From Erodium maritimum (lineage: Eukaryota > Streptophyta > Magnoliopsida > Geraniales > Geraniaceae), in contig OY997591.1 in NCBI GenBank assembly GCA_963921825.1, positions 46,397,825-46,461,824 on the forward strand: a stretch of DNA of 64,000 nt, in the 5' to 3' direction. Positions 1 through 10,503 of the stretch are shown in pieces. The stretch's first letter is position 1. Every line of letters begins with the position of its first letter. The notes beneath the pieces are model-generated. The model had not been told where the DNA came from. It did no database searches and worked only from the letters and a program-made list of their open reading frames with translations. The translations under genes were made by a program, and so were the position numbers.

Positions 1-1077
1 CACCCAGTCATGAAACCAGTTTTCTGTGTAGCATACCTTATGTAAAGTCGCTTGAAGCGACGTCCATCCTCTTCATCAATAAGTATCTCAAACTTCGATC
101 CAGGGTTGCTACCTAGCACCAACTCCCTGTACTTCTCCAACATACCATATTGGAGCCCCTCGTCTTCATGAAGGATATGTGCAGCTGCACGTACAATTTT
201 GTAGCACTTCCCTACCTCGACATCTACCCCTATGTCAGCCAGGATATCACTGCACAACCCCCCTACATCAACCTTCTTCTTATGTATGATGTCTTCAAAA
301 TACTTGCAACAAGTTCTACAATTAGTCCACAGTATTTAAACCACAAGTAACTAACGTATGTATGCAGTACGTACACCATTACCTGTATGCAAGTGAGCGA
401 GCAGTAATGTTTTGTCCTCCTTGCTCAGTTTGGCAAGTATGCTCTGGATGGAAGGTTTTAATTTCATACAGGTTCATCTTCCTCACGTACCCACACCAGA
501 TGTAAAACGTACACCGTCCTTCTGACATGTAACCTCGATACCGTCTTGAGGCTGGTTCCTGGTATACACGTAATTGAACCCCTTCTCGGCAGCGTAGTTC
601 TGTAGAACTACTCTATACCAGGCAGCAGTAACAAACCTATCACCCAAGCGCAATTCTATTTTCAATAGCGAACTCCTCGTGTCCCAGAGCCTTCCATCAA
701 ACAAATCCTCTTCCATCAAATCTTCGCAGCCCAAATCATCCTCCATTTCGTAATCCACACCCTCTTCTGCTGCATCAACTGCTTTCCCTGATGATCCCTC
801 AGTAGCTGATGCTTCCTCGTCAACTGATGGTTCCTCATCCTCCTCCTCTTCTGATTCTGGTTCATAATCAGACTCAGAATCAGACTCATCATCTACTAGT
901 CTGCTTGCTACAAAGTCCCCCCTTCATAATCCAGACCTTCAGCTACAAACTCCTGTTCTTCCTCGTTAATCAATTCCTCATCGATAATCTCTTTATCGAA
1001 CATCTCTACCTGAGCTATGAGCTCATCATCAGAAGGTTCGTCGATCAGTGTTCGAGTAGCTTTCCTCTTCTTTGCCA
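1..1077 (-). pseudogene. MULE transposase, N-terminal part (frameshifted, runs off window)
   Basis: Mutator-like transposase read on the minus strand from an ATG at 1077. It opens with a lysine-rich start (MAKKRKATRTL) and an acidic Asp/Glu stretch, then a MULE DNA-binding domain: W-x-T-R-S, 'LRLGDRF', 'AAEKGFNYVY', then the C-x-K-x-G-C and 'YPEHTC'-like zinc ligands (here FHPEHTC near 440). A 67-nt GT-AG intron at 316-382 splices in frame (SLAYR to TCCKYFEDII), and the next exon reads open to position 1 through the helical region that precedes the catalytic core. Two breaks: a frame change at the six-C run near 921-926 and another near 512, just after the C-x-K-D-G motif. Both could be decay or assembly errors. 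The catalytic core lies outside the window. Family assignment is firm; activity is unlikely. Confidence 0.8.
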
Positions 1078-2239
1078 TCTACATATTCAACACATACATC
1101 ATCAGCTACATAATACTTAGTCATCACTTTTGAAATAATAACAGATTCATGTTTGCAAATACAACCACAAAATGGACATCACTTGTAATCCCTATTTTAT
1201 ATATGTACTTCAAAGCATTTTGATACCATAGTACATAGCAAATATATGGAAGAGTTACTGTAACTATATGTCTATTATTCCTACATTCTACAATTACTTC
1301 GTACACAACAAATATATGGAAAAATTACTGCCAGTAATGACCTTTGCATTTATCCAAACCATACCTTGATTTTCCCCTCTTAACCATTTATCAGTTCTAC
1401 CCCAAACCCTAGATGACCTTAACTCAGACCTCACCTACATACCATAAACCCTAGGTCGAATTCACACAAACCTTCAATGCAACCCTCAATCCCTTCTCCA
1501 AGCTCATCTCTAAAAACCCCCATCGAATTTCAGCTTCCTTACAACCAATTTGTACCATATTAAAGCGAACCCTAACTCGATTTCAACCACATAATGCAAA
1601 CCCCTCTCGATTTCAACTACAACCTCATCCTGAGTCATAATAACTCCCCCAACACTACATTTCAGACAAAGATCAACGAATTTCAGTAGAAATAGACCAC
1701 AAACCAAAACCCTAACTTATTCAAGTTACTAAATGTTCATAACCTGACTCAAATTAACTCCCCCAACACTACATTTCAGACAAAGATCAACGAATTTCAG
1801 TACAAATAGTCCAAAAACCAAAACCCTAACTTATTCAAGTTACTAAATGTTCGTAACATAGATAGTTTCAGGCTTCTTACCTAAGTGTACTGTTACGATT
1901 TTCTGTGTAGATCGAGCTGAATCCGAGGTTGAAGACGACGTAGAAGCTGAACGGTTCGGGTGGAGAGAGCTTGCGATGGTCGTGTGAGGTGGAGAGAGCT
2001 TGCGGGTCGTGTCTGAAAATGAGAAGTGTTTGAACACCAACACTTTCCTTTGACTTAACAAACTTCTTGAGGGTATTTAGGTCATTGCACGCACTCTGTT
2101 AGATGGCCGTCTGTTTTTGGACGGCAGATTATGGTTTTTGACAATTGAGTTAGGTAACTATGTACTATGATCGATAATATTCTCTATAGTTGTAATTTGT
2201 ACTAGGAAGTCGAAGCATAGTTGTTTTATGGAGTTTTCC
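1078..2239. other. Upstream region of the MULE, no clear gene
   Basis: AT-rich DNA upstream of the MULE ORF, with several AAACCCTA (telo-box-like) motifs. A short minus-strand ORF (1843-2061) reads '...TQKIVTVHLG' just before a GTAAG donor near 1880. This resembles the PB1-like first exon of some MULE transposases (VTVH-G), so it may be the element's 5' exon, but that is weak. I could not identify the element's terminal inverted repeat because the other end is outside the window. Confidence 0.35.
1641..1855. repeat. 114-bp tandem duplication
   Basis: The block beginning TAACTCCCCCAACACTACAT at 1641 recurs at 1755 with only a few differences, including the AAAACCCTAAC stretch and the downstream ACTAAATGTTC. 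The period is 114 bp. Confidence 0.85.
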
Positions 2240-2323
2240 CATGATTGAATGAGTGAATGTGTGACTGTGATGTGACTGTGCTTTGTGGCATGATCGGGTG
2301 AGTGATAGACCGATGGGATATGT

Positions 2324-4008
2324 TGTTGGGTCTCGAGGTAGGGTTGGAGATGAACCAACTCGCAGCGGAAAATCAATGAAAACCAAGAGACGATTAAAAC
2401 CATGAAACAACTAACAAAGAATAGATTCACAAGAGAAAAATTCAGCACTATTTCATACCAAAACAAGAACACCGGGTAACAAATGATTGGCTTGAGTCTC
2501 CAAGATGCCTACGTATCCACATGGGAATCAAAGCCACGTAGTTCTTCTCTTTGAGGACTCAAGAACACAAAAATGGAGGTGGGAGCTTGCCAAACCCGAA
2601 ATTGCAAGGGAAGGGGAGAGAAGTTGTGTTTTCTATTCTTGTCTTGTGTTTGTTATGTTGAAAAAAGATGACTTAAACATAACAAACCCCATACTTGTCC
2701 AACTAAAGGCATGGGACAAGCATGGTGATAAGTAAGGTGTAAATAGGACAAAGTATGGCAAGACAAGATTGGGTTAGCTGGTGAATCACCAACACCTTAA
2801 TGCTTGTCTTGCTTACTTAGTACTAATTAATCAAGACTTGATTAATTAGTTCCATGGGCCTTGGTTGCATGGGCCTTTCATGGGCCTCTTGGAACATGGC
2901 CCGTGGCCATTTCCAACGAGGTCCCGTGATTCGCTCATCGCCTCCAAGCCTTCCATACCGGAAATGTCCAACATTATCCGACGCGATCAATCCCAAGACT
3001 CCAAGCCTTGTCTCGATCCGTGAAGTCCTATTCACTTACGGGCACATGACCCAAAACCCAGTTTTTGTCATGTTCCGAAACAACTCCCTTTCGGCCATTC
3101 TCCATAAATGTATCAATGAGTTTCATCCTCTGGTGTGACCCTTAAGTTTATGCATGTCAATAGATCAACGTAAAATCCCATTTTACTTGATCCTATTTGA
3201 GTGGCAACTAACGAGACTTCAGTATTGCCTGACACTGCATAACGAATCGACCCTGTCGATTCTAACCTTTCCGTCGTCCCTGTCATTATCCTTTTATCTC
3301 TGATATCCTGATTGAGATAAGGCATAGAGCCGTCATCCTTATTATTCTCAATCATTGTTCCTTGATATGTGAGATGACTGAATATATGATACCCAGTATC
3401 ATGTGCATGGTCATGCTATTCTTTTAGTCACTCTCGGTCAAGCGGCCGAGAACCGGTATCTTTCTCATACCTCAGTATGAGGGATAAATCCCTTAGTCGT
3501 CTTTCGTGTCACTCATGTAGCCCGTCCCCAAGCCAATCCAGGCCGTTATGGAAGCCCTGTTACGGACAACGTTAGGCTCAGGTCAAACTTAGTTGTTGAC
3601 TACATAGTGATCACAAAGACTCCTTGGTCTAAGGATACATGACAAGCTACGACAATGAATATGTTCATGACTTGATCTATGGCACATATTCATGTCGGGT
3701 CGTCCAATATCATGTCCCATATGATATCTATGATCAGACTCTGGAATGCCATTCCAATGACTAACAGAACGTAAGCCATAAAGAGCCATCTTTCATACTA
3801 GTCGCTTCTAGTGAAGCTTTGTTGACTAGGGACCCATCGAGTGTGATCTATCTCGATCTATGGTTCTATTTGCATGGTGGCATAGATCAGAGCACACATC
3901 GATATATTACTCCAACACATAAGTAATATAAGTCGCTTTAATTTTATTGCTAACGATGATATATACATTTGGACATTTAGGATTGAACTATGGGCACTAA
4001 GACTAACA
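2324..4008 (+). mobile_element. Solo LTR, family D copy 1 (TSD TATGT)
   Basis: A 1685-bp TG...CA unit starting TGTTGGGTCTCGAGGTAGGG and ending GACTAACA, flanked by perfect 5-bp duplications TATGT at 2319-2323 and 4009-4013. The paralogous family A 3' LTR near 19990-20005 holds the uninterrupted site with a single TATGT. Two other copies are in the window (30820-32509 inverted, 62456-64000). No gag, pol, PBS or PPT accompanies it, so it is best read as a solo LTR. The short ORFs inside it recur only because the LTR recurs. The superfamily is not assignable with certainty; the AGCGGAAA near the start resembles copia LTRs. Confidence 0.9.
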
Positions 4009-4237
4009 TATGTTTGGTAAGTTATGCCGGTAAGCTTGGTTGATAATATGAGTTCTATGTGGCGTGTTGTGGTAAGATTGTTGGGCTTGGTAAGCCGTGG
4101 TTGAACTATGACATTATGTTGCGTGTTATTCTCTTGATGTGTGTTCCAAGAGGAATTGTATTCCGGTATGGTACCTACACCGAGGGGGTATGCCGGTGTA
4201 GGGTAGTACCTAGGCCGATGGTTTGTGTTGTGGCACG

Positions 4238-4575
4238 AGGTGTCGTGTTTATGCCCCGAGGGATTTCCGGGAAGACTGGCGGTGTATTCCGGTATAGTAT
4301 TCACCCCGATCTGTGTTCCGGGAAGACCGATGTGCATTCCGGTGTATGGTATTATGTGTTTACCCCGATGTGTATTCCGGGAAGACCGATGTGCATTTCG
4401 GTATATTGTGATGTGTGTTTGCCCCGATGATATGTGTTCTTGCGGGAACATTTCCGGGAGGACATCTCGCTTTACCCCGGTGACATGTGTCCCTTTGGAG
4501 ACTTTTCCGGGAGCCCCGACGTTATGTGTTCCTTTGGGGATATTTCTGGGAGCCCCGATGATATGTGTCCCATCT
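4238..4575. repeat. Diverged ~45-bp tandem repeats in family A LTR
   Basis: Units built on CCCCGATGTGTATTCCGGGA and AAGACCGATGTGCATT recur five or six times. The same array is present in the 3' LTR at about 20223-20580, so it was part of the LTR before insertion. Long antisense ORFs here (243 and 237 codons in the two LTRs) follow from the repeat and have no recognisable protein features. Confidence 0.75.
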
Positions 4576-4839
4576 GGATCGAGGGGCATTTCGGTATGAT
4601 GTGTTGGTTTGTGTGTGGATCGGAGTCTAGTGGTTAAATTATCTATATTTCTGTACTCGTATGTCTTTAGTTGTTCTTTTGGTAAATAAGTTGTCTCCCT
4701 GTTGACCTCCTTCGAGTTATTATTTCACTAAGTGTTGCAATTCTTGTTGATCTCTACTTATGGTGTCTTTTCGATAAGTGTACTAATCGGGTTCTTGTTG
4801 TCAAGCTGGGGTTCTTTTACTATACTACTTTTTCCTACT

Positions 4840-4856
4840 GAGCGTAAGCTCACCCC
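4840..4856 (+). promoter_or_regulatory. Conserved LTR hairpin box, family A 5' LTR
   Basis: GAGCGTAAGCTCACCCC, 296 bp before the LTR end. GAGC/GCTC forms a short stem. A pyrimidine tract ending in CAG follows at 4883. Equivalent boxes occur in families B and C; the function is unknown. Confidence 0.5.
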
Positions 4857-5155
4857 TTTCGTGTTTACTGTTTTTTTTTACAGGTTTCATTGATGAGTAG
4901 ACCTAGAGGTGGTCTCAGGGCTCGGGAGCTCCTTGAGGTTTCGTGTGATTTTATGTATTAGAGACGTACTGCCCTTTGTATCAAACTATATTTTTCCGTT
5001 ATTCTGTTGGAACGAGCGTTTGACTCTTAACTTTGGATTTGAATTACGTTTTACTCGGAGATTGCATTAGTAAATTTCTTTTTATTTATTATTTATTTAT
5101 TGTTCCTAGTTCACGTCTCGAGCCTGGTCAAAACCGGATTTGGGGCGTGACAATT

Positions 5156-5171
5156 TGGTATCAGAGCATGG
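5156..5171 (+). other. Primer-binding site of family A
   Basis: TGGTATCAGAGCATGG starts three bases after the 5' LTR end. It matches the 3' end of initiator tRNA-Met, the usual primer for plant LTR retrotransposons. Confidence 0.92.
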
Positions 5172-6202
5172 TTTCATTTGAAATTGTTTTTCAAAACCTC
5201 AGACCGTACGTCAATTAGGTGGGTAGAGTTAGGTTGTTAAAGTTCTAGTGTTTGGTTACGCAAGTCGGAAATGCCCTAAGCGTAGATCCGAGACGACGAG
5301 AGTCTCGGTTAGTGAACTACTTGTTCGAGTCTTGCCTGATTTTGTGTTATGCTTTGTGCCTTGGTTGAACTATTATGCCGATCGGTTGAGATCGAGGTTG
5401 GGTTAACGAGCGGTGCTCGATTTTGTTTATGATTTGGTTGTTGAGTGATCGTTTTGTGGGTTGCCGCCTTGGTCGGTCGTTGATTGATTGGTTAAATTGA
5501 AATGTGGACTTGAACCGGGTGGTAATCGAGTAATTACCAAGACCCGAGGTGTATAATTGCGATGTTCTGCTGGGTGCTATGTTGTGCTGAATGCTTGTGT
5601 GGTTTTTTTTATTGAATGTTCCGCTTAAGCGGATTGTTAGTGGAATATTCGAACGGGTCCTGCCGAAATTTCTACAAAACTGAAGTGTGTGTACTATCAC
5701 GGGTTGACTCAGGGGCGCCACTGTAGTCGAACGTTATAGGGGGATGTCAAGTGGTTACAACGAGATTCGGGGATGCCTGAATCGGGTTGTAACGACGCGA
5801 TATCGACATGAATGTTGTGATAGAAAGAGAAAGAAGTTCAGAACCTGTGGAAATGAGTTAGTGCGGAGACTATGTGGAATTGACTTGTGGTGTGACTTGT
5901 ACCCTATGCTATGGGAAGATACCCGACCGAGGTGTGTGCCGGTCCAATATGTTGTTGTGTGGCTTGCTTGGAACTGTGCCTCCTATGGGAGATGGTTGAA
6001 TTGTGTGATTGATTCTGTGAGACGCACAAGTGTGCGGACTTCTCTGATTATATGAAAGTATCTATGACTACTAAGATAAAGTATATTGTTGGTCCGAGTA
6101 TGACCCCTGTGAAACGCGTGTGAACGTTTTTGTTTAAGCGAACCGCTTAATTCTAAATTGAGAAACTGAACATATGCGTTATCCGTGCAACGGGTATACG
6201 AC
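5172..6202 (+). other. Leader between PBS and gag of family A
   Basis: About 1 kb with no supported coding sequence. A long untranslated leader before gag is common in this clade. The ORFs here are short and lack gag features. Confidence 0.6.
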
Positions 6203-6725
6203 ATGGCTCGCACCTACATTCTGAGGGGTACTAGAGGTCGCCCAGCTAAGGGCCAGGGGCAGCCACCTACCATTGAGCAGGCAGGGGCAGCGAGTGCCCA
6301 AGGTGCTACCTCTACGGAGCACGAGAGAGATGGGGTTGGACCGTCAGGGTTACCACCCAGAGTTCCTCCAGTCACAGAGCCGACCCAGGCGACCCCTCTT
6401 GAGGATGTGGTTCGCGCAGTTCTCGCGACGATCAACGCCCAGAGGGAGACTGCAGCACCGGCACCTAAGGTCTTGCTTGCTGCCATTGCAGCCGCTGTTG
6501 AGAGGCCGAGTCAGGCTAACAGCTACACGGCACAGGCTCTTAGAGATTTCCGTTGGCTGGGCACGCCAGTCTTTTCTGGGGAGTCAAACCCCGAGGCAAC
6601 CGAGAGATGGCTGTAGCGGATCACCCGCAACTTAGATACATCAGGGATATCGTATGGTCACCTGAGGGTATCTTTTTTTTCATTTCAGATAAAGGGGGAT
6701 GCGTACCACTGGTGGCATCATGTGA
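6203..6725 (+). pseudogene. Family A gag, N-terminal half (nonsense, frameshift, split)
   Basis: Gag starts at the ATG at 6203 (MARTYILRGTRGRPAKG), preferred over the upstream in-frame ATG at 6185 because the family B gag starts the same way (MARGRRG). After a Pro/Gln-rich linker it reaches the retrotransposon gag core (FSGESNPEATERWL). TAG at 6614 replaces the codon that in family B encodes Glu (ERWLEQ). A one-base frame change follows near 6697, after which the DAYHWW motif reads in another frame. The gene is then cut by solo LTR B1 and resumes at 10504. Confidence 0.85.
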
Positions 6726-8175
6726 TGTAAGGACCGCTCCTGGTCAACGCCGGTCAATCGGCGGAAAAACGTAAAAATTTAAAAAAATTGGACATACACC
6801 AAAATGAACTTAAAATTGACCCTGAGGGTCATATCGGACTTAAGTTGACCCCGATATCAATCAAAGTGAGTTCTGGGTGACTTAGGGCAACTTTTTGACC
6901 AATTCGGGAGAAGTTGAATTTTTGCAGTAAAAGTCAACCGAGCGACGTTTTGGTCCGTTCGAGGCCCGTTTTAGATCCAAAAAGTTTATCCGTCATTACA
7001 ATGGTCTTAGTTGGGCCGTTTCCTTGTAGCACGTGAAATTTCGTAATTTCTTGGAAAATGGGCCCGTTCGGGGCCCGAGACGGCCGAATTTTACGAATCT
7101 GACTGAAAAAAATCTACAAAGATATTTTTCAAAAAGGTGGGACGCACAAGACACTTGTCACCCAAGTGGTGGTGGTTGGTTTTTAAAATAAAGAAAAAGA
7201 AATAAGAAGTGGTAGTTTTGTAATTAAGAGGTTGGTGTTGTTTTGAACAAAACAAAAGGAAGGAAATGGCAGTGTTCGGCCATTTGGGAAAAAAGAGAAG
7301 AATGAGAGAGAAAGAAGAGAGAAGAAGGAGGAAAGGAAAGGGTGGGTTTTTGGTGATTTCCCGACGATCCGACTGACCGATCGACTCAACGACTACGGAT
7401 TCGAACTCCCCTAGTCATTCCCTACGGTGAGAACCCATTCTTTTCTCCTTTAGGTACATTTGAATATTAGGGTTTGAGTTTAAACGAGTCAAATGTGGTT
7501 GGGTTTTGGTTAGAATTGGTTTAAAGACGAATGGTTGATGTTTGGGGTTCGTTAGGAACGTTTTGGGGCGAAAAGGAAAATTTTCCATTGTGGCCGTGTG
7601 GGGCCCACTTGCTCGGGCCTCGGGTTTTTCGTGTTCGGGTGGTTTTGGGACGATCCCTGAATCGATAATTCACACCGGAACGAATTATGGAATTAAATTG
7701 TGAAAATTGGAAATTTCGGGTTTAGAAACTTTAAACGCGAATTAAATCGCTCGGAAGTCGGAAATTGATTCCGTCGATTGCATTGGTACCCTTGAATTAT
7801 TTTAGGATCGTAGAAACGAAAACGGGAATTTTTGGAGGCCCGGAAGGGCGTTTTCCGATCCCGGGCAGATTCGCCGAGCCGGGCGAATCGGGCCTTTCCG
7901 GGCCCGTGGTTGACAATGTCGAGTAATTGGGAGGTTTGGGAGTGATCGACATTGTCGGGGTTGCTTTTGGGCGTCAAATTCATTAAATTTCAGCTTTGTC
8001 TGCGAACTTAAAAAGTGTTTCAATTTGTGATAATTGTAGACCGTGTCGCCGACCATGGAAAGAGGAGGCTAAGCGGGAAATATGGAGCTTTGCCGGAGCG
8101 AGAGCATCGGGTTTGACACGCTTCAAGAGGTAGGGAAAAGTATCCGGATATCGGCCTTGACTAGGGAAAGTTATC

Positions 8176-9725
8176 AGTAGAAATGCATGTGACACTGTTG
8201 GTGTCGTAGGACAAGTAAACATGTCGAACAGTAGAATTGCATGTGACACTTGGTAGTGTAGTAGGTTGAGTGAACCTGTCGAATAATAGAATTGCATGTG
8301 ACACTTGGTAGTGTCGTAGGTTGAGTGAACCTGTCGAACAATAGAAATGTGTGTGGCACTTGGTGGTGTCGTAGGGTTAATGAACTGATTGTGGATGTAT
8401 GTGGCCATGAGTGCCTGTGGGGCGTTAAACCTGTATGGTTGTTGACTGACTTGCTGAGTGGTAGCTAGTCATTATGTTATTTTCACTGGTTGTTGAGTAT
8501 TTATGTGATTTGTGTGATTGGCGTGGAGGTTGGCCCGCCTATCGATTTGCCATCGATAAGGGGTGCCACGGTGTGGCCATGAGTTCCTGTGGGGCGTTAA
8601 ACCGGTATGGTTGTTGACTGACTTGTTGAGTGGTAGTTAGTCGTGTTGTCAATTTTGCTATTGCGGAGTATTGTGTGATATTTGGCTGTGACTGTGATTG
8701 TTCTGGTGATATCTGTTTGAGCTATGCCCGAGGGGTGTGTCGTACCCTCCGGTGCGCGGTCGATAAAGTGCTGAGGGCTGTGGTTCCCGTCAGGTGCGTC
8801 GTACCTTCCGGCGCGTGATCGGTAAAGTGCTAAGGCTTGAGCTATGCCCGAGAGGTGTGTCGTACCTTCCAATGCGCAGTCGGTAAAGTGCTGAGGGTTG
8901 TGGTTCCCGTCAGGTGCGTCGTACCTTCCGGCGCGTGATTGGTAAAGTGCTGAGGCTGGAATTATGCCCGAGGGGTGTGTCGTACCCTCCGGTGCGCGGT
9001 CGGTAAAGTGCTGAGGGCTGTGGTTCCCGTCAGGTGCGTCGTACCTTCGGCGCATGATCGGTAAAGTGTTGAGGCTTATGGTTGTGGTTTGCGATCCTTT
9101 GTGATCTTGGTTGGTGTGCGATCCTTTGTGATCTTGGCTGGTGTGCAATCCTTTGTGATCTTGACCTGGTGTGCGATCCTTTGTGATCTTGGGTGTTGTG
9201 TGATCGGTTGGTTTTGTGTGACCCTGCGTGATTTTGATTACTATTGCGTGTGTTATTGAGGTCGTGACTGCTGGATCAGGTCTACTTTACGCGAGCGGGT
9301 TGTTCGAGGTTTCCCTCACGTGAACGGGTGGTTTGAGGTTTCCATCACGTGAGTGGGTTGTTTGAGGTTTCCCCTATGTGATCGGGTAATTGGGGTGTTG
9401 ATATGGTGAGCAATAGTGTTTGCTTAGTTGAGAACGTGATCCCCGTTTTGAGGTTTCCCTGATGTGATCGGGTAATTGGGGTGTTGATATGATGAGCAAT
9501 AGTGTTTGCTTAGTTGAGAACGTGATCCCCGTTTTGAGGTTTCCCTTATGTGATCGGGTAATTGGGGTGTTGACATGGTGAGCAATAGTGTTTGCTTAGT
9601 TGAGAGCGTGATCCCCATTTTGAGGTTTCCCCTACGTGATCGGGTAATTGGGGTGGTGATATGGTGAGCAATAGGGTTTGCTTAGTTGAGAGTATTATCC
9701 CCATTCGAGGTTTCCCTTACGTGAG
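8176..9725. repeat. Successive tandem-repeat arrays inside solo LTR B1
   Basis: Distinct arrays in order: ~55-bp units with GCATGTGACACTTGGTAGTG (8176-8386, four copies); a duplicated block with GGCCATGAGTGCCTGTGGGG (8402 and 8576); ~120-bp units with TGTGTCGTACC and GTAAAGTGCTGAGG (8717-9075, three copies); ~31-bp units with GCGATCCTTTGTGATCTTG (9085-9195, four copies); ~86-bp units with GAGGTTTCCC and GATCGGGTAATTGG (9305-9725). The GCGATCCTTTGTGATC unit also occurs in the other two B LTRs. Confidence 0.85.
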
Positions 9726-10208
9726 CAAGTATTTGAGGTACTGATATCGTGAGCAGTTGTGATGGTTTGGTATCAGGTTTGAGGTAGTTGTTTGCCTGTT
9801 TAGATTGGTAAGTTGTTGATGCTTTACTAGTATGCCATAATCGAACGGGTATCCGTGGAGGTGAGCGGAACGCTCCTCCCCTTTACTACTTTTCCCGCAT
9901 GCCTCTGAGGTAGGGACGAGTAGCGAATACTGGGTTGGTTGCGGAAAGTTACAAGTAACTGCATATAGGATCGTGTGAGGGTTGTGCTTTACCTTGTCGG
10001 TGTGACTAATGGAATGGTTGTTCGGTCTCTGATTTGGGGTCTACATTACATGTCCGGGCTTTGAGATGGTTGGGAAGTCTTTAATAGTTGTATCGCGTGA
10101 CCGTCAGTCTAATTTGTGTTTTTGGGGTAGTAGTCCCCGGGGTTGTTGTTGTTGTCGGTGTTCCCGACATTTCTGTTGGTATGCCGTGGTCAATCCGATA
10201 TCCGTGGC

Positions 10209-10230
10209 GGTAAGCGAAGTGCTCACCCCC
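10209..10230 (+). promoter_or_regulatory. Conserved LTR hairpin box, solo LTR B1
   Basis: GTAAGCGAAGTGCTCACCCC, about 273 bp before the LTR end, followed by TTTTCCTGCAG at 10237-10247. It is the counterpart of the boxes in the other A, B and C LTRs. Confidence 0.5.
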
Positions 10231-10503
10231 TGTTGCTTTTCCTGCAGGTACTGGTCGTGAGGCGGACTAGGAGAACCCTCGAAGCTTGAAGAGCTGGGAG
10301 CGGAAGTCCGGGTCTTTGGGTAGTTAGTGACGTACCTTATAGCTCGTGTTGTTCATTGTTTTGAACGTATTTTCCGCTGTAAAAATATTGTTTTGATTAA
10401 CGTAAATGGAAATTTTAAAAGGGTTTATGAAAATGTTTGAAAATCGTTTAATGTTTCATCATTCGCATTCCGGGTTCGGTTTTACCGAATTCGGGGCGTG
10501 ACA

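Larger units (their letters stand above)
2240..5152 (+). repeat. Family A 5' LTR, 5'-truncated and split by a solo LTR
   Basis: Matches the family A 3' LTR (19920-21135) from about 2240 to its end GGGGCGTGACA at 5152. The segment 2324-4008 plus one TSD copy is foreign (solo LTR D1). About 1.2 kb of LTR remains, against about 3.0 kb for the 3' LTR. Confidence 0.88.
6726..10503 (+). mobile_element. Solo LTR, family B copy 1 (TSD TGTGC)
   Basis: A 3778-bp LTR starting TGTAAGGACCGCTCCTGG and ending TTCGGGGCGTGACA, inserted in gag of family A. Flanks are TGTGA (6721-6725) and TGTGC (10504-10508). The joined gag reading frame needs TGTGC, so the left copy has mutated. The termini match the 5' LTR of the B element at 48443-51320 and solo LTR B2. 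It is unusually long because of internal tandem arrays. It contains a GA-rich leader (about 7290-7345) and conserved splice-like sites described in the findings. No PBS, PPT or coding region is attached. Confidence 0.9.

Noticed and set aside
2854-3138. 94-codon ORF conserved at 62987-63271 and in the inverted copy
   Set aside because: It is part of the non-coding family D LTR; its conservation is copy similarity, and the opposite strand is also open.
3858-4589. 243-codon minus-strand ORF, with a 237-codon homolog at 19861-20574
   Set aside because: Both lie antisense across the tandem repeats of the family A LTR, and the first runs into solo LTR D1. Similarity follows from LTR identity; there is no domain and the composition reflects the repeat.
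5983-6213. Minus-strand ORF in the family A leader
   Set aside because: Short, antisense to the element and without a homolog in the B element leader.
8597-9148. 183-codon minus-strand ORF with repeated TDRAPEGTTHPSG-like peptide
   Set aside because: Antisense to the ~120-bp array in solo LTR B1; no start context, promoter or related protein evident.
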